Below are positions 1 through 7,876 of a DNA stretch of 64,000 bases, in pieces (the stretch's first letter is position 1; each line of letters starts with the position of its first letter). Both the position numbers and the translations under genes were made by a program. The notes beneath the pieces were generated by a model. It ran no database searches and was not told where the DNA came from. It worked only from the letters and a program-made list of their open reading frames with translations. Source of the DNA: Chitinophaga polysaccharea (lineage in GTDB: Bacteria > Bacteroidota > Bacteroidia > Chitinophagales > Chitinophagaceae); assembly GCF_007829335.1 (NCBI RefSeq), contig NZ_VIWO01000004.1, positions 124,001 through 188,000 on the forward strand, in the 5' to 3' direction.

Positions 1-588
1 AGATGGAATATTGTCCGTCGCAATTTGATAGCGGTTGTCCAGCAAATTATCTCCTCCAATGTAAAAGTTGTTGATAGGCTTTCCCTGATAGCTGATTATT
101 CCACCATTGTCGACTGTAATCCCTGGAAGGTTTTTGATAATATCACCTAAATATCTATCGCTTTTCTTTGTAAAGGTATCAGCATTATAGCTAATCGTAT
201 CTCCTTTCTGCACAATCGGCTTTGTCCCTTTTACAACAACGTCGGGTAAGGTTTTTTGAAGAGATTTAAGTTGGATTAAATTATCCTTGTTCACCAAAAC
301 CGGATGTTTTATTAACTTTTCAAAGTTTATGGCATTTACTTTTATGGCCAGGCTATCAATATGGTATTTGTCTGGAATCTGGAAGCTAAAACGTCCACTT
401 TCATTGGTGGTATTAAATGAAATTCCTGCCTGGCTACGATAAATAATGATGCTTACGATTGCCTTATCAATTGGATGATGAATAGAATCTTCCACTTTCC
501 CAAATATATGTGTCATATGTTCCTGACCTTCAGCGCATATGGAAGAGGTCATGAAAAATAACAATAGGACTATCTTTCTAATCGTCAT
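1..588 (-). CDS. TonB-receptor-like outer membrane protein, N-terminal part (cut by window edge)
   Basis: The reading frame is open from an ATG at 588 to the left edge, giving about 196 residues of a longer protein. It begins with a signal peptide (MTIRKIVLLLFFMTSSICAEG). A carboxypeptidase-regulatory-like beta-sandwich domain follows (about residues 25-100), then the start of a plug-like domain containing VVKGTKPIVQKGD and IIKNLPGITVDNGG. That layout is usual for Bacteroidota TonB-dependent or outer-membrane beta-barrel receptors that sit beside GLPGLI-family genes, as here. It is the last gene of the minus-strand series that starts at 7876 and is 95 bp downstream of the GLPGLI gene. The barrel and substrate are outside the window, so TonB dependence is inferred. 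Confidence 0.75.
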   Translation of the reverse strand, partial: MTIRKIVLLLFFMTSSICAEGQEHMTHIFGKVEDSIHHPIDKAIVSIIIYRSQAGISFNTTNESGRFSFQIPDKYHIDSLAIKVNAINFEKLIKHPVLVNKDNLIQLKSLQKTLPDVVVKGTKPIVQKGDTISYNADTFTKKSDRYLGDIIKNLPGITVDNGGIISYQGKPINNFYIGGDNLLDNRYQIATDNIPS

Positions 589-683
589 AGGAAAGTGTGA
601 TAAAGAGATATTTTTTCTAAATGAAAGCAGGGCATTTAATCTGCCCTGCTTTCCCAGGTTTTAAAAATAGATGCGTCGAATAT

Positions 684-1556
684 CTACTTTAAATCAATAG
701 GGTTACTATTTGTGTTACTGGTTTTATTATCTTTTCCAACTGGCTTGCCACTGGCTGCATTTACTCCCGTTACAAATTTTATCTTACCACTGCTGGCGCT
801 GTTATTCCAAAAAGTGGCGGGATCCTTTTTGAATGCATTGTATAATTTATTATACTCTTTGTAGGTGGCCTCAGTGGCGTTTTTAGGGACTCCTATCTTT
901 TCATTGCTTATGTTACTTTCGAGATTGTTGAAAATATAAACAACTTCGTGTTTTTGGTCATAAGCTTCGAGTATCATGCCTGGCAGGCCACTAAGTTTTC
1001 TAGGCCCAAAGCTATAAGGAATATCGCTGCAAAACCAGGCAGTGTATAACCTACCATGACTTTCTCCTGTTGCTTTCTGGCAAATATTTCCCTGAATGGT
1101 CTTGGTGGAATCTAAAATCTTCCAGTCGATTTTTTTAGCGGTATCTTTTACGAGGTAGAAAGAATTGGCAACTTGCTGCCCGGTAAAAATTTTATTTTGT
1201 GGATCCGATATTGTATAAATGACCTCTTGTGAGGAATAGTTGAACGACGATAGCAATGACTGGACGTCGTTATAGGAAGTAGTCGGATTTGCGGCTATCT
1301 GCTTCCTGATGTTTTTCTGGATAGCAGAATCACGCATTTTTTTTGAGTAGCTTGTGAACGAGCTGGCTGTTTTGCCGAAGTCCAGCTCCAAATCTTCCTG
1401 TAAGAGGTAGTTGGGTTTTGTAGTATCGGGTATATATTGAAATTTATAGAAGACTTTACCCACAATGGCCTGTTCTTTTATGGGAGCATTGGATTGAGCT
1501 ATAACATTTTTAGTAGCTACTACGAAAAGGATGATAAGGAGGAATTTTGATTTCAT
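684..1556 (-). CDS. GLPGLI family protein
   Basis: A 290-residue secreted protein with an N-terminal signal peptide ending near VIAQ (residue 21). It carries the family signature as SGLPGMILEAYD around residues 190-200, preceded by the typical AWFCSDIPYSFGP stretch. GLPGLI proteins are Bacteroidota proteins of unknown function, usually encoded next to an outer-membrane receptor with a carboxypeptidase-regulatory domain; that pairing is present here. The tail is low in complexity, rich in Asn, Ser and Lys. It follows the thioredoxin-like gene by 18 bp, so it is probably cotranscribed with it. A periplasmic or outer-membrane-associated role in receptor function or peptide export is inference. 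Confidence 0.85.
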   Translation of the reverse strand: MKSKFLLIILFVVATKNVIAQSNAPIKEQAIVGKVFYKFQYIPDTTKPNYLLQEDLELDFGKTASSFTSYSKKMRDSAIQKNIRKQIAANPTTSYNDVQSLLSSFNYSSQEVIYTISDPQNKIFTGQQVANSFYLVKDTAKKIDWKILDSTKTIQGNICQKATGESHGRLYTAWFCSDIPYSFGPRKLSGLPGMILEAYDQKHEVVYIFNNLESNISNEKIGVPKNATEATYKEYNKLYNAFKKDPATFWNNSASSGKIKFVTGVNAASGKPVGKDNKTSNTNSNPIDLK

Positions 1557-1574
1557 TTCTGCTATTTGATATGA

Positions 1575-2168
1575 TTAATGGGAGACAGGGCTAATTGATG
1601 CGATTGCTTTTATAAGGTCTTCTTTATCTTTTTCTCCCTCTAAAGGGAAGCCCGTGTATAGTATTTGGGAATCAGCACCAATAAACACTGTTTTTACCTT
1701 TCCAGTTGCCGAAATCAGTTTCGGATTTAATCTTAATGTTTCATTGTTGATATCTAATAGGAGAGGGAAAGGGAAATACTTTAGCTTTTGGGTTTTAAAT
1801 AGATATTTCATATACCTGTATTTGTCATCAGAACGACATAATAACACTATCGGGATTTGATATTTTTTTAGGCTGTCGGAGTAAAAATTATTCCATTTAT
1901 CTACTTCCACGATACACACAGGGCAGGAAAAATCTACATCTACAATAAGCTTATAGGGCGCCTTCATGAGAGCAGCGCTGTCGGCTGTGCGTCTTTCCGG
2001 GTTGGTATAGAAGGTTTCCAGACTTTTTGGCAGTGTGTATTTTTGTGTATTGACCTGGCTAATCGTAGTTGTTTGCTTTGTTATCTCTTTTCCTTTACAT
2101 CCAACCTCAATCACGTACAATGAAAGAAAAAGGAAGCAGCTGGTAAGTGTTTTGATTGATTCTTTCAT
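1575..2168 (-). CDS. thioredoxin-like lipoprotein with CPVC motif
   Basis: A 197-residue protein. The N-terminus is hydrophobic and ends in a lipobox-like IEVGC, making Cys24 the likely lipidated residue. A thioredoxin-like fold is suggested by strand IVDVDF followed by S-C-P-V-C (Cys82 and Cys85) at the start of a helix, then IPIVLLCRSDD and a later FPLLLDINNE segment. CxxC here would be redox active in the periplasm or at the outer membrane. It lies 6 bp downstream of the propeller lipoprotein and 18 bp upstream of the GLPGLI gene, so the three form one transcription unit. It is the second CxxC protein of this locus, which also encodes two cysteine-rich peptides, so a disulfide role is plausible. 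It could instead be a redox sensor or a peroxiredoxin-like protein. Confidence 0.7.
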   Translation of the reverse strand: MKESIKTLTSCFLFLSLYVIEVGCKGKEITKQTTTISQVNTQKYTLPKSLETFYTNPERRTADSAALMKAPYKLIVDVDFSCPVCIVEVDKWNNFYSDSLKKYQIPIVLLCRSDDKYRYMKYLFKTQKLKYFPFPLLLDINNETLRLNPKLISATGKVKTVFIGADSQILYTGFPLEGEKDKEDLIKAIASISPVSH

Positions 2169-2174
2169 TTGGCG

Positions 2175-3245
2175 TTAGAATATAATGGACGATTTAATGA
2201 TCTGTTTGCCTACCGGATCTACAGCATATAACTCTTTGTCGTCTTTTGAAACAGCTATACTGCTGACAAGTTTGTCTAAATTAAGTTTTTCTACAGGGGT
2301 ACCATCCCAGCGGTATATAAATATACTTTTTCCGTAGAACTGATCCGGGCCATCACATTTGTTGCCTGAATAAAGCAAATAAATATACTTATCTGTGGTT
2401 GCACCGCCCAGAAACGCATACCTGGTTTTGTTGTTCCGGATGATTTTATTAAAGCCACCCACTGAGCGATATCCCAGCTCTGGCCCGAAATTATCGGGTC
2501 CGGTAACTGTTTTCAGTTTTTTATGTTGGGTCAGATCAAACAGCTCAATTCGATCGGTATATCTGCCAGCGCTTACTAACTGGTTGCCGTCAGGTTTCAT
2601 GAATAGAAAGCTCTCCTGTTTATTTTTCCATTCGAGTGCGGACTCCGTTTTAGGAGCTGAGGTATATTCTCCAAACTCACTGATTATCGTACCTTTTTTC
2701 AGATCAATTTTTTGAAGTTCTTTCAGAGATCCGTTATCTCCATTGGCAATGACATTGAATCCTGTATCAAGCAGGCAAATTGAATAGAAAAACTTTGGAA
2801 GATTAAATTCTGTGTAGGGAGTACCTCCATTATTATTATTGGGAGCGCTTCCCAGGTTAAATACCACAACTTTACCGGAAGAAATATCCTGTACCAGGAA
2901 AAGGCTGTCTTTGTATAAGCCACAGGACAATGGGCTCAAAACTTCCCCGGAGTCTCCTCCAAATTTTACTTTGTCGAAAACTATTCCGGCGGCATAATTT
3001 TTCAGGTTAACAAAACTTAGAAGGTGATCATATGAGTTTTGCATGTGACGCAATACCAGGAAGGAATCCTGCAGATGCAAACTGGCAATGCTATTTTCTA
3101 TTTGTAGGATATTCTGACTCTTTAGAGATTGTTCTTTCGGAAATTTTGTGGAAGGATCCTGATCTTTATTTCTACTGCTGCCTGCAATACAACTAATTAA
3201 TGCAATTACAGGAAGTAGAAACGAAATTTTTACCGGCATGGGCAT
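2175..3245 (-). CDS. six-bladed beta-propeller lipoprotein (BF3164/TolB-like)
   Basis: A 356-residue lipoprotein with lipobox LISC (Cys19). The rest is regular beta repeats containing motifs such as LYKDSLFLVQD, FNVIANGDNGSLKE, RIELFDL and ELYAVDPVGKQII, typical of six-bladed propellers of the BF3164-like/TolB-like lipoproteins of Bacteroidota. In that phylum such propellers often sit beside small secreted peptide genes of the NVEALA type, which fits the 71-residue peptide gene just upstream (170 bp away, with a hairpin between). The function is unknown; peptide or ligand binding at the cell surface is inference. It overlaps nothing and is followed after 6 bp by the thioredoxin-like gene. Confidence 0.7.
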   Translation of the reverse strand: MPMPVKISFLLPVIALISCIAGSSRNKDQDPSTKFPKEQSLKSQNILQIENSIASLHLQDSFLVLRHMQNSYDHLLSFVNLKNYAAGIVFDKVKFGGDSGEVLSPLSCGLYKDSLFLVQDISSGKVVVFNLGSAPNNNNGGTPYTEFNLPKFFYSICLLDTGFNVIANGDNGSLKELQKIDLKKGTIISEFGEYTSAPKTESALEWKNKQESFLFMKPDGNQLVSAGRYTDRIELFDLTQHKKLKTVTGPDNFGPELGYRSVGGFNKIIRNNKTRYAFLGGATTDKYIYLLYSGNKCDGPDQFYGKSIFIYRWDGTPVEKLNLDKLVSSIAVSKDDKELYAVDPVGKQIIKSSIIF

Positions 3246-3344
3246 ATATTATAGGGTTGTAAAAAGTTTGATTGATAATTGTTTGAATGGCCAACAAAAT
3301 GCGGAGTAGGAGTGAATCAATTTATAGTTATCTATCAAATGCAT

Positions 3345-3388
3345 GGAATGTTATTGGGTGTTAAGTTAATAATACCCAATAACATTCT
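3345..3388 (-). terminator. strong hairpin after the small peptide gene (terminator or attenuator)
   Basis: Bases 3346-3359 and 3374-3387 are perfect 14-bp reverse complements. The pairing can extend inward through one G-T wobble and three A-T pairs to a six-base loop. It lies 29 bp after the stop of the four-cysteine peptide gene and 100 bp before the propeller gene. No U-tract follows on the minus strand, so it may act as a transcript-end stabiliser or partial attenuator rather than a classical terminator. Confidence 0.6.
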
Positions 3389-3416
3389 TAAGGGATAACT
3401 GCGGGGATTACTTCAG

Positions 3417-3632
3417 TTATTGTTGTATTCCGCAGCTGCCACCGTTGTCACTGTTTACACAGCTGGTAACTCCCCATAACTGACCGTTTAATACGATCAC
3501 GCAATAGTCACTGGGGTTACCGCTCCAACGACATCCACTGAGGGTTTCTACTTGGGAGAACGCTTTAGTTGCGAAGATACCGGCTGAAATGATCATAATG
3601 CCGGCGAAGAAGCCAAATAGTTTCTTTTTCAT
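3417..3632 (-). CDS. small secreted four-cysteine peptide (NVEALA-like precursor)
   Basis: A 71-residue protein with a clear Sec signal peptide (MKKKLFGFFAGIMIISAGIF, cleavage probably after AFS at residue 26). The mature part is about 45 residues with four cysteines (Cys34, Cys44, Cys58, Cys67), rich in Gly, Ser and Asn, ending SCGIQQ. The sequence VETLSG just after cleavage resembles the NVEALA region of small Bacteroidota secreted peptides, which also neighbour propeller lipoproteins; this is similarity by eye only. The even number of cysteines and two thioredoxin-like neighbours suggest two disulfides. No double-glycine leader is present, so export would be through Sec. The function is unknown; candidates are signal peptide, bacteriocin or surface ligand. 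Confidence 0.75.
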   Translation of the reverse strand: MKKKLFGFFAGIMIISAGIFATKAFSQVETLSGCRWSGNPSDYCVIVLNGQLWGVTSCVNSDNGGSCGIQQ

Positions 3633-3875
3633 AGAGTTTTTAATTTAGGTATCCGAAGTTAGTTTTCCTATTTAGAATTGACCACCGTTATCTTGATTTT
3701 TAGTGATGCTTTTTTGCGGGTTAATACCTCGATAAGTATTACTTTCCTGTGTAATGGATTCCTCGGGTAGGTGCATATTTGTGTTACGAGTTAATATTGC
3801 AACGTTTTGGGGAGAGTGATGATGATTAAGGATAAGTGGATATAATAGAAGCAAATGATAGCCCTTACGAGGTAT

Positions 3876-5711
3876 TTATTTAGGAATGTAAGTTCCTGAT
3901 AAAACGGCTTTAGCATATTCTTTTATTTGCCAGACTTCAGGAGATGACACCTTCGGTTGCATTTCAGTAATCAAGGCCGCGAGTTCTTTGGCCTCTTTCA
4001 TCCTGAATGAAGATACATATATCTGGAGCAGGATATATTTGGGCAGGAACAGGCCGGGAGTATAGTCCGTTAGCCATTTATAACAAGCGGCTGCGTTTTT
4101 ATAGTCGTTATTAATCAAATAGGCGTTGCCGGTAGCCTCGATCGTCGCAGATGAGATAAAATGGGCTTTTGCCTGGTGAAGGAGGTCGATGGCATTCCTT
4201 GTTTCTGTTGAGTCACTTAACAAGAGTATTCCGTACTCTGTCAGAAATTTGCCATCTTTTTTCAACGCTGCATACGAATCTTTATACACTTGTTTCCGTT
4301 CTTCAACAGGTAAATCGAATTCACCTCCCAGTAAGACAGCCCTTTCATTTGCAATATATTTTTCCCACCATCCTGCACTCAATACCATAAATATTATCAG
4401 GAGTAGCCTTATCTGGATTGTATTGCCGTTGCTGGAAGCAGTTTTGAAAGCGGGGTTAACGGATTCCTTGAGCCCTATCAGTATACATAGGAAAGCATCG
4501 AGAATTAAAATGTTTGTGTGAAAAGGGTAGGAGGTGGCTCCAGCCAGCGCTACAGATAGCAAAGTGGTTTTTATAGCATGGAAGGGATGGCTCCTTGGAT
4601 ATTTTTTTCTGAGAATAAATGCCAGTAATAAAATCAACATCAGCATCTTTAGCGCGCCAATAGTCTCCAATAATTGTAAAAGGTCGTTGAAAATTATATA
4701 GGTTTCGCCGGAGGCGTTTATTAAATTCGCCGGAACTTTCGGATTGTTTGAGAAATAGGTTGCCTGCCATTGCGGATAGTACCAGGTGAACTTGCCTGTT
4801 CCGGTGCCCCACCAGAAGTGATCTCCGATGTGCTGTAATGCTATCTTACTGGTGAGTATTCGCCCGTTGCTTGATCCCTGTTTAATGGAGAACGAGTAAA
4901 CCAGAACAGTAATTGCCATAAGCAATACTAGTATTTGTTTAAATTGCCGTTTAAAGATGTGGGATGGTATTTGTAAAGAAACGCCGGCCATTATAAATGA
5001 TAATACAAACAGGGATGACCTGGAGCGGTTCAGGATAATTACGATGACTATGCAGGCTAGTAATGGAAGTAGTAGTTTTCGGAAGTGCCGGGAGGACATA
5101 CTACCGGGGAATTCAGACGGGTATAGCAGCAGGTGTAAGATGCTTGCAGCTGAAATTGATAGGTAGATAGAAAATATGCCTGTATTATAAAATGTCCCGG
5201 TCAAAGGTTCCTTTTTTATAAACTGAAAGAGCCCCACGGCAAGTTCCAGAAGGGACAATGCTATTTTACTGGCGAAAAATAAGCTGGTAAGCCTGGCGGC
5301 ATCAATTGATAGCAGGGAGCCGATAATTATCAATATTCCCGTAATTGCGCACAGATATTCGTTGTAGTAATTGAGGTAGCAATATGTGAGGCCGCAGGCG
5401 GAAATAAGAAACCATGTAATGGTATTTTTTTTCGCCTTGAAGCGAAATGTATATAGCAAAGCCCAGCCGGTTAAAACGCTGCTTACCATGCTCAGGAAGA
5501 AGTACTGGTTTCTTACAGTAAGCTGGTAGTTAAAGGAAAAAATATAGCTAAAGATAAAATAGATAGTGGAAGCAAGGAAGAATGCCAGTGGTAATGTTAT
5601 CTGAACAAAGATCTTCCCTTTAAAGAATGGAAAGATCTTTTGTTTGGAATACCGGAATATGAAAGAGAAAGGCTTGATAGCATAGGTAAATGAAGCGTCA
5701 CGGAAAATCAT
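3876..5711 (-). CDS. O-antigen-ligase-like membrane protein with C-terminal TPR-like region
   Basis: A 611-residue protein. Residues 1 to about 450 contain roughly eleven or twelve hydrophobic segments. The periplasmic part holds GTGTGKFTWYYPQWQ and FNDLLQLLETIGALKM, matching the (H/N)D-LQLL-E-G pattern of the Wzy_C/WaaL O-antigen ligase family, which transfers lipid-linked glycans to lipid A or, in PglL-type enzymes, to proteins. Residues about 480-605 are helical and look like TPR repeats (AYLINNDYKNAAACYKWL). It is 27 bp downstream of the DUF1573 lipoprotein gene and 243 bp upstream of the small peptide gene. No glycan biosynthesis genes are nearby, so transfer to a peptide encoded in this locus is a hypothesis only. 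Confidence 0.75.
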   Translation of the reverse strand: MIFRDASFTYAIKPFSFIFRYSKQKIFPFFKGKIFVQITLPLAFFLASTIYFIFSYIFSFNYQLTVRNQYFFLSMVSSVLTGWALLYTFRFKAKKNTITWFLISACGLTYCYLNYYNEYLCAITGILIIIGSLLSIDAARLTSLFFASKIALSLLELAVGLFQFIKKEPLTGTFYNTGIFSIYLSISAASILHLLLYPSEFPGSMSSRHFRKLLLPLLACIVIVIILNRSRSSLFVLSFIMAGVSLQIPSHIFKRQFKQILVLLMAITVLVYSFSIKQGSSNGRILTSKIALQHIGDHFWWGTGTGKFTWYYPQWQATYFSNNPKVPANLINASGETYIIFNDLLQLLETIGALKMLMLILLLAFILRKKYPRSHPFHAIKTTLLSVALAGATSYPFHTNILILDAFLCILIGLKESVNPAFKTASSNGNTIQIRLLLIIFMVLSAGWWEKYIANERAVLLGGEFDLPVEERKQVYKDSYAALKKDGKFLTEYGILLLSDSTETRNAIDLLHQAKAHFISSATIEATGNAYLINNDYKNAAACYKWLTDYTPGLFLPKYILLQIYVSSFRMKEAKELAALITEMQPKVSSPEVWQIKEYAKAVLSGTYIPK

Positions 5712-5738
5712 GTGCCGGGAATATTCTGCTGTTTATTT

Positions 5739-6128
5739 TCAGTTAGTGACTAAATAGATTGAATGTAAAGGTGCGCTGGTTTGGTTTGTTTCAACAACAA
5801 CTACTTTGAAAATGGCTGAAGTATCAGCTGCATTTTTGTATTGTACCCTGATAAAGCCAGTTTTTCCAGGATTGATCGGAGTGCTGTCGTGATACGGTAT
5901 TGTGCAGGAGCAGGAGCCAGCAACATTTATAACTTTAAGGGGTGCTTCCCCCGAGTTTTTATACCTGAATACTACTGTTATTGAATCTCCGACAGAAATG
6001 CGGTTGATGTGTATGGTGTCCATGTCAAAAGTGATTTTGCTTTCCGGGATATTGCTTTGTGGTTTATTGGGGGAGTTATTGCAGGAGAAGAAGAGAGGTA
6101 ATAAAGATATAAATAGAATATATTTCAT
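5739..6128 (-). CDS. DUF1573 domain lipoprotein
   Basis: A 129-residue lipoprotein (lipobox FFSC, Cys16). The single domain has the DUF1573 pattern: a strand ending in VVFRYKNSGEAPLKV, then VAGSCSCTIPYHDSTPINPG and a closing IRVQYKN segment. DUF1573 is an Ig-like (ASPM/SPD-2/hydin-related) domain common in Bacteroidota periplasmic and surface proteins. It sits 8 bp downstream of the TlpA-like gene and 27 bp upstream of the ligase-like gene, so the three are very probably one operon. Its CxC pair (GSCSC) is a usual family feature. Its role in the complex is unknown. Confidence 0.85.
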   Translation of the reverse strand: MKYILFISLLPLFFSCNNSPNKPQSNIPESKITFDMDTIHINRISVGDSITVVFRYKNSGEAPLKVINVAGSCSCTIPYHDSTPINPGKTGFIRVQYKNAADTSAIFKVVVVETNQTSAPLHSIYLVTN

Positions 6129-6136
6129 ATGGATAG

Positions 6137-7048
6137 TTATTTTTTAGTTGAAAATTGAGATAACAGGGCTATCAGATTTTTCTGATAGAAGTAGTTGGCG
6201 GCTCCTCTGTCGTACCCTATCAATGAATGTACGATATTCCCTTTATGAAGAATAACTTCCGTTGGGTAGCCAGATACGTTCAATTCTTTTATTAATAATC
6301 CATCTTTATCATACATGAAAGTGAAATGATAGGGAATATTATTGATAGCGTCAGTAAATTGTTCGTAAGAATCTATGTTGCCTGCGTTTACAATCAGAAA
6401 TACGATGCTGGTATCTCCTTTGAAATGGGCCACGACATCAGACAATGGTTGCATTTTGGTTAAACAGGGGGGGCACCTTTTATACCAGAAGTCTATAAAG
6501 ATAGTTTTTTTATTTAGATAGATTGAATCAAATGTGATTGATTTGTTATCCCTGTCTAGTAATGTTATCCGGCGCACTTTCTTTGAAGGAATGTTGTTTT
6601 CATATAGTGTTAAGGTTTTGTAATGCAGGTATGGTACACCTATAAATACAAACATACAAATGCCGCATAAGAATAGAAGTGACAGAAAGACCCCGCCTTT
6701 GAATGATTGCTTGTCCAGCCAGCGGGCAGTATTGTAACATATAAAAAGAAGGATCAACTCCACTGCTGACTGGAGTTTGGTGAAAATATCAATATTGTTG
6801 AAAATAATCCCAAAGAAAATAAGGATGATAACGATGGGGAGGAAGAATAATATGCGATCTGCCAGCTTTGTTTTTCTTAAGTAAAATAGGGTTCCCGTAA
6901 TCCCGTATATGGCACATCCTGACAAGTATTTTATCTGCGGAATTTTCAGGGTATTTAGGTAGGAAACGAATATGGCAGCCGCAATCCCACCTATGAAGAG
7001 CAGGCAGCTGATAAGTACATTGTAAAGTATTTGTCTTCGTACGGACAT
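6137..7048 (-). CDS. membrane-anchored TlpA/ResA-like thioredoxin (CPPC)
   Basis: The ATG at 7048 gives 303 residues; a TTG seven codons earlier is less likely. Residues 1-142 contain four or five membrane segments. The C-terminal domain (about 155-300) is a TlpA-like thioredoxin: TIFIDFWYKRCPPCLTKMQ with Cys192 and Cys195, DTSIVFLIVNAG, and the cis-Pro strand VSGYPTEVI. Proteins of this type reduce or oxidise disulfides on the periplasmic side. The polytopic N-terminus is unusual for a plain TlpA and recalls MauE/DsbD-like redox membrane modules, although I see no conserved membrane cysteine pair. It is 8 bp from the DUF1573 gene. Confidence 0.8.
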   Translation of the reverse strand: MSVRRQILYNVLISCLLFIGGIAAAIFVSYLNTLKIPQIKYLSGCAIYGITGTLFYLRKTKLADRILFFLPIVIILIFFGIIFNNIDIFTKLQSAVELILLFICYNTARWLDKQSFKGGVFLSLLFLCGICMFVFIGVPYLHYKTLTLYENNIPSKKVRRITLLDRDNKSITFDSIYLNKKTIFIDFWYKRCPPCLTKMQPLSDVVAHFKGDTSIVFLIVNAGNIDSYEQFTDAINNIPYHFTFMYDKDGLLIKELNVSGYPTEVILHKGNIVHSLIGYDRGAANYFYQKNLIALLSQFSTKK

Positions 7049-7088
7049 ATATGTTTGTTGAAGAATCAAAGAATATTTAAGGAGAGAA

Positions 7089-7125
7089 AACTGTACGGCT
7101 GCTGATAAAGCAAGTCCGTACAGTT
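7089..7125 (-). terminator. hairpin with T-rich tail after the fulvocin C-like gene
   Basis: Bases 7089-7098 pair with 7116-7125 (ten base pairs), with an inner TGCT/AGCA helix around a GATAA loop. Read on the minus strand, the stem is followed by TTTTCTCTCC. It lies about 70 bp after the stop of the fulvocin C-like gene and before the TlpA-like gene, so it could end or attenuate transcription between them. Confidence 0.6.
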
Positions 7126-7195
7126 GACAATAAGGAAGAACCCTTTACTAATAAAAGCCCCCGGTAAGATATCTCTATGTAACCGGATACATTTT

Positions 7196-7876
7196 TTATA
7201 TTGTTAACACAGTTTTACAGTCGCCATTGCAGCGATTTTGCCAAAACCATCCGCAGCCTGTACTAATGGTTTTACAACTGTTCTCACCTGCATTGCAATA
7301 AGTATATCCTCCAACCCAGCTATCGGTGCAAGTGTTAGGTTGACCATCTGCGTTACAGGAACAGTCAGTCTGGGTTTCTGCAAGGCTTACCCCTTGCGCT
7401 GTCCTGCTATAACGATTCCCTGATATTGCGGAGACTCTTGTAGCTTTAAGGTGATTGCCAGTTCCTCCAACATTGTCAGGATTGATCAGCGAATAAAAGA
7501 GCAACACACTTTCTTTGTAAGTGAACAATTTATTTGCTTTGTACTCATTTTGAGCCATCTCAGATGCATACGTTTTATCGGCAGGATCAAACATGCCAGG
7601 TTTCAAGGTATTGATGACATACTGAATGAAGTCATATTTTTCTTTGTTTGAAGAAAAATATGGTAGCAGATTGGTGAGATGGGTTTTCCATAATTGGAGT
7701 TTTTCCTGCTCATTGAATTTGTAGAGCGCTACTTTTTGAAATGTTTTATCAGTACTGCCTAATACAGCGGCAATTTTATTGTTTATCCTTTCTTCATCTG
7801 GTGATCTGGGGGACTGGTCTTTTTTTGTGCAGCTGAATAGAACAGCCAATAGGGCGATAATGAAAAAATGCTTCAT
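7196..7876 (-). CDS. lipoprotein with C-terminal eight-cysteine fulvocin C-like domain
   Basis: A 226-residue lipoprotein (lipobox LFSC, Cys16). The middle (residues 25-130) is mostly helical and has no motif I know. The last 55 residues hold eight cysteines (172, 174, 183, 194, 201, 208, 216, 220) in a C-x-C...C...C...C...GCGW...C-NG-C pattern. This matches, from memory, the eight-cysteine pattern of the myxobacterial bacteriocin fulvocin C; related Bacteroidota proteins are annotated as bacteriocin fulvocin C-related. A stretch before the cysteines (NRYSRTAQGVSLAETQT) could be a processing site. It is the first gene of the minus-strand series. Whether the cysteine domain is released, stays surface anchored, or is a receptor-like decoy is unknown. 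Confidence 0.75.
   Translation of the reverse strand: MKHFFIIALLAVLFSCTKKDQSPRSPDEERINNKIAAVLGSTDKTFQKVALYKFNEQEKLQLWKTHLTNLLPYFSSNKEKYDFIQYVINTLKPGMFDPADKTYASEMAQNEYKANKLFTYKESVLLFYSLINPDNVGGTGNHLKATRVSAISGNRYSRTAQGVSLAETQTDCSCNADGQPNTCTDSWVGGYTYCNAGENSCKTISTGCGWFWQNRCNGDCKTVLTI

Noticed and set aside
3672..3854. 60-codon minus-strand frame between the ligase-like and peptide genes
   Set aside because: It starts with TTG, has no signal peptide or regular structure, and its composition is not coding-like. A shorter ATG start would leave 34 residues. I do not list it as a gene.
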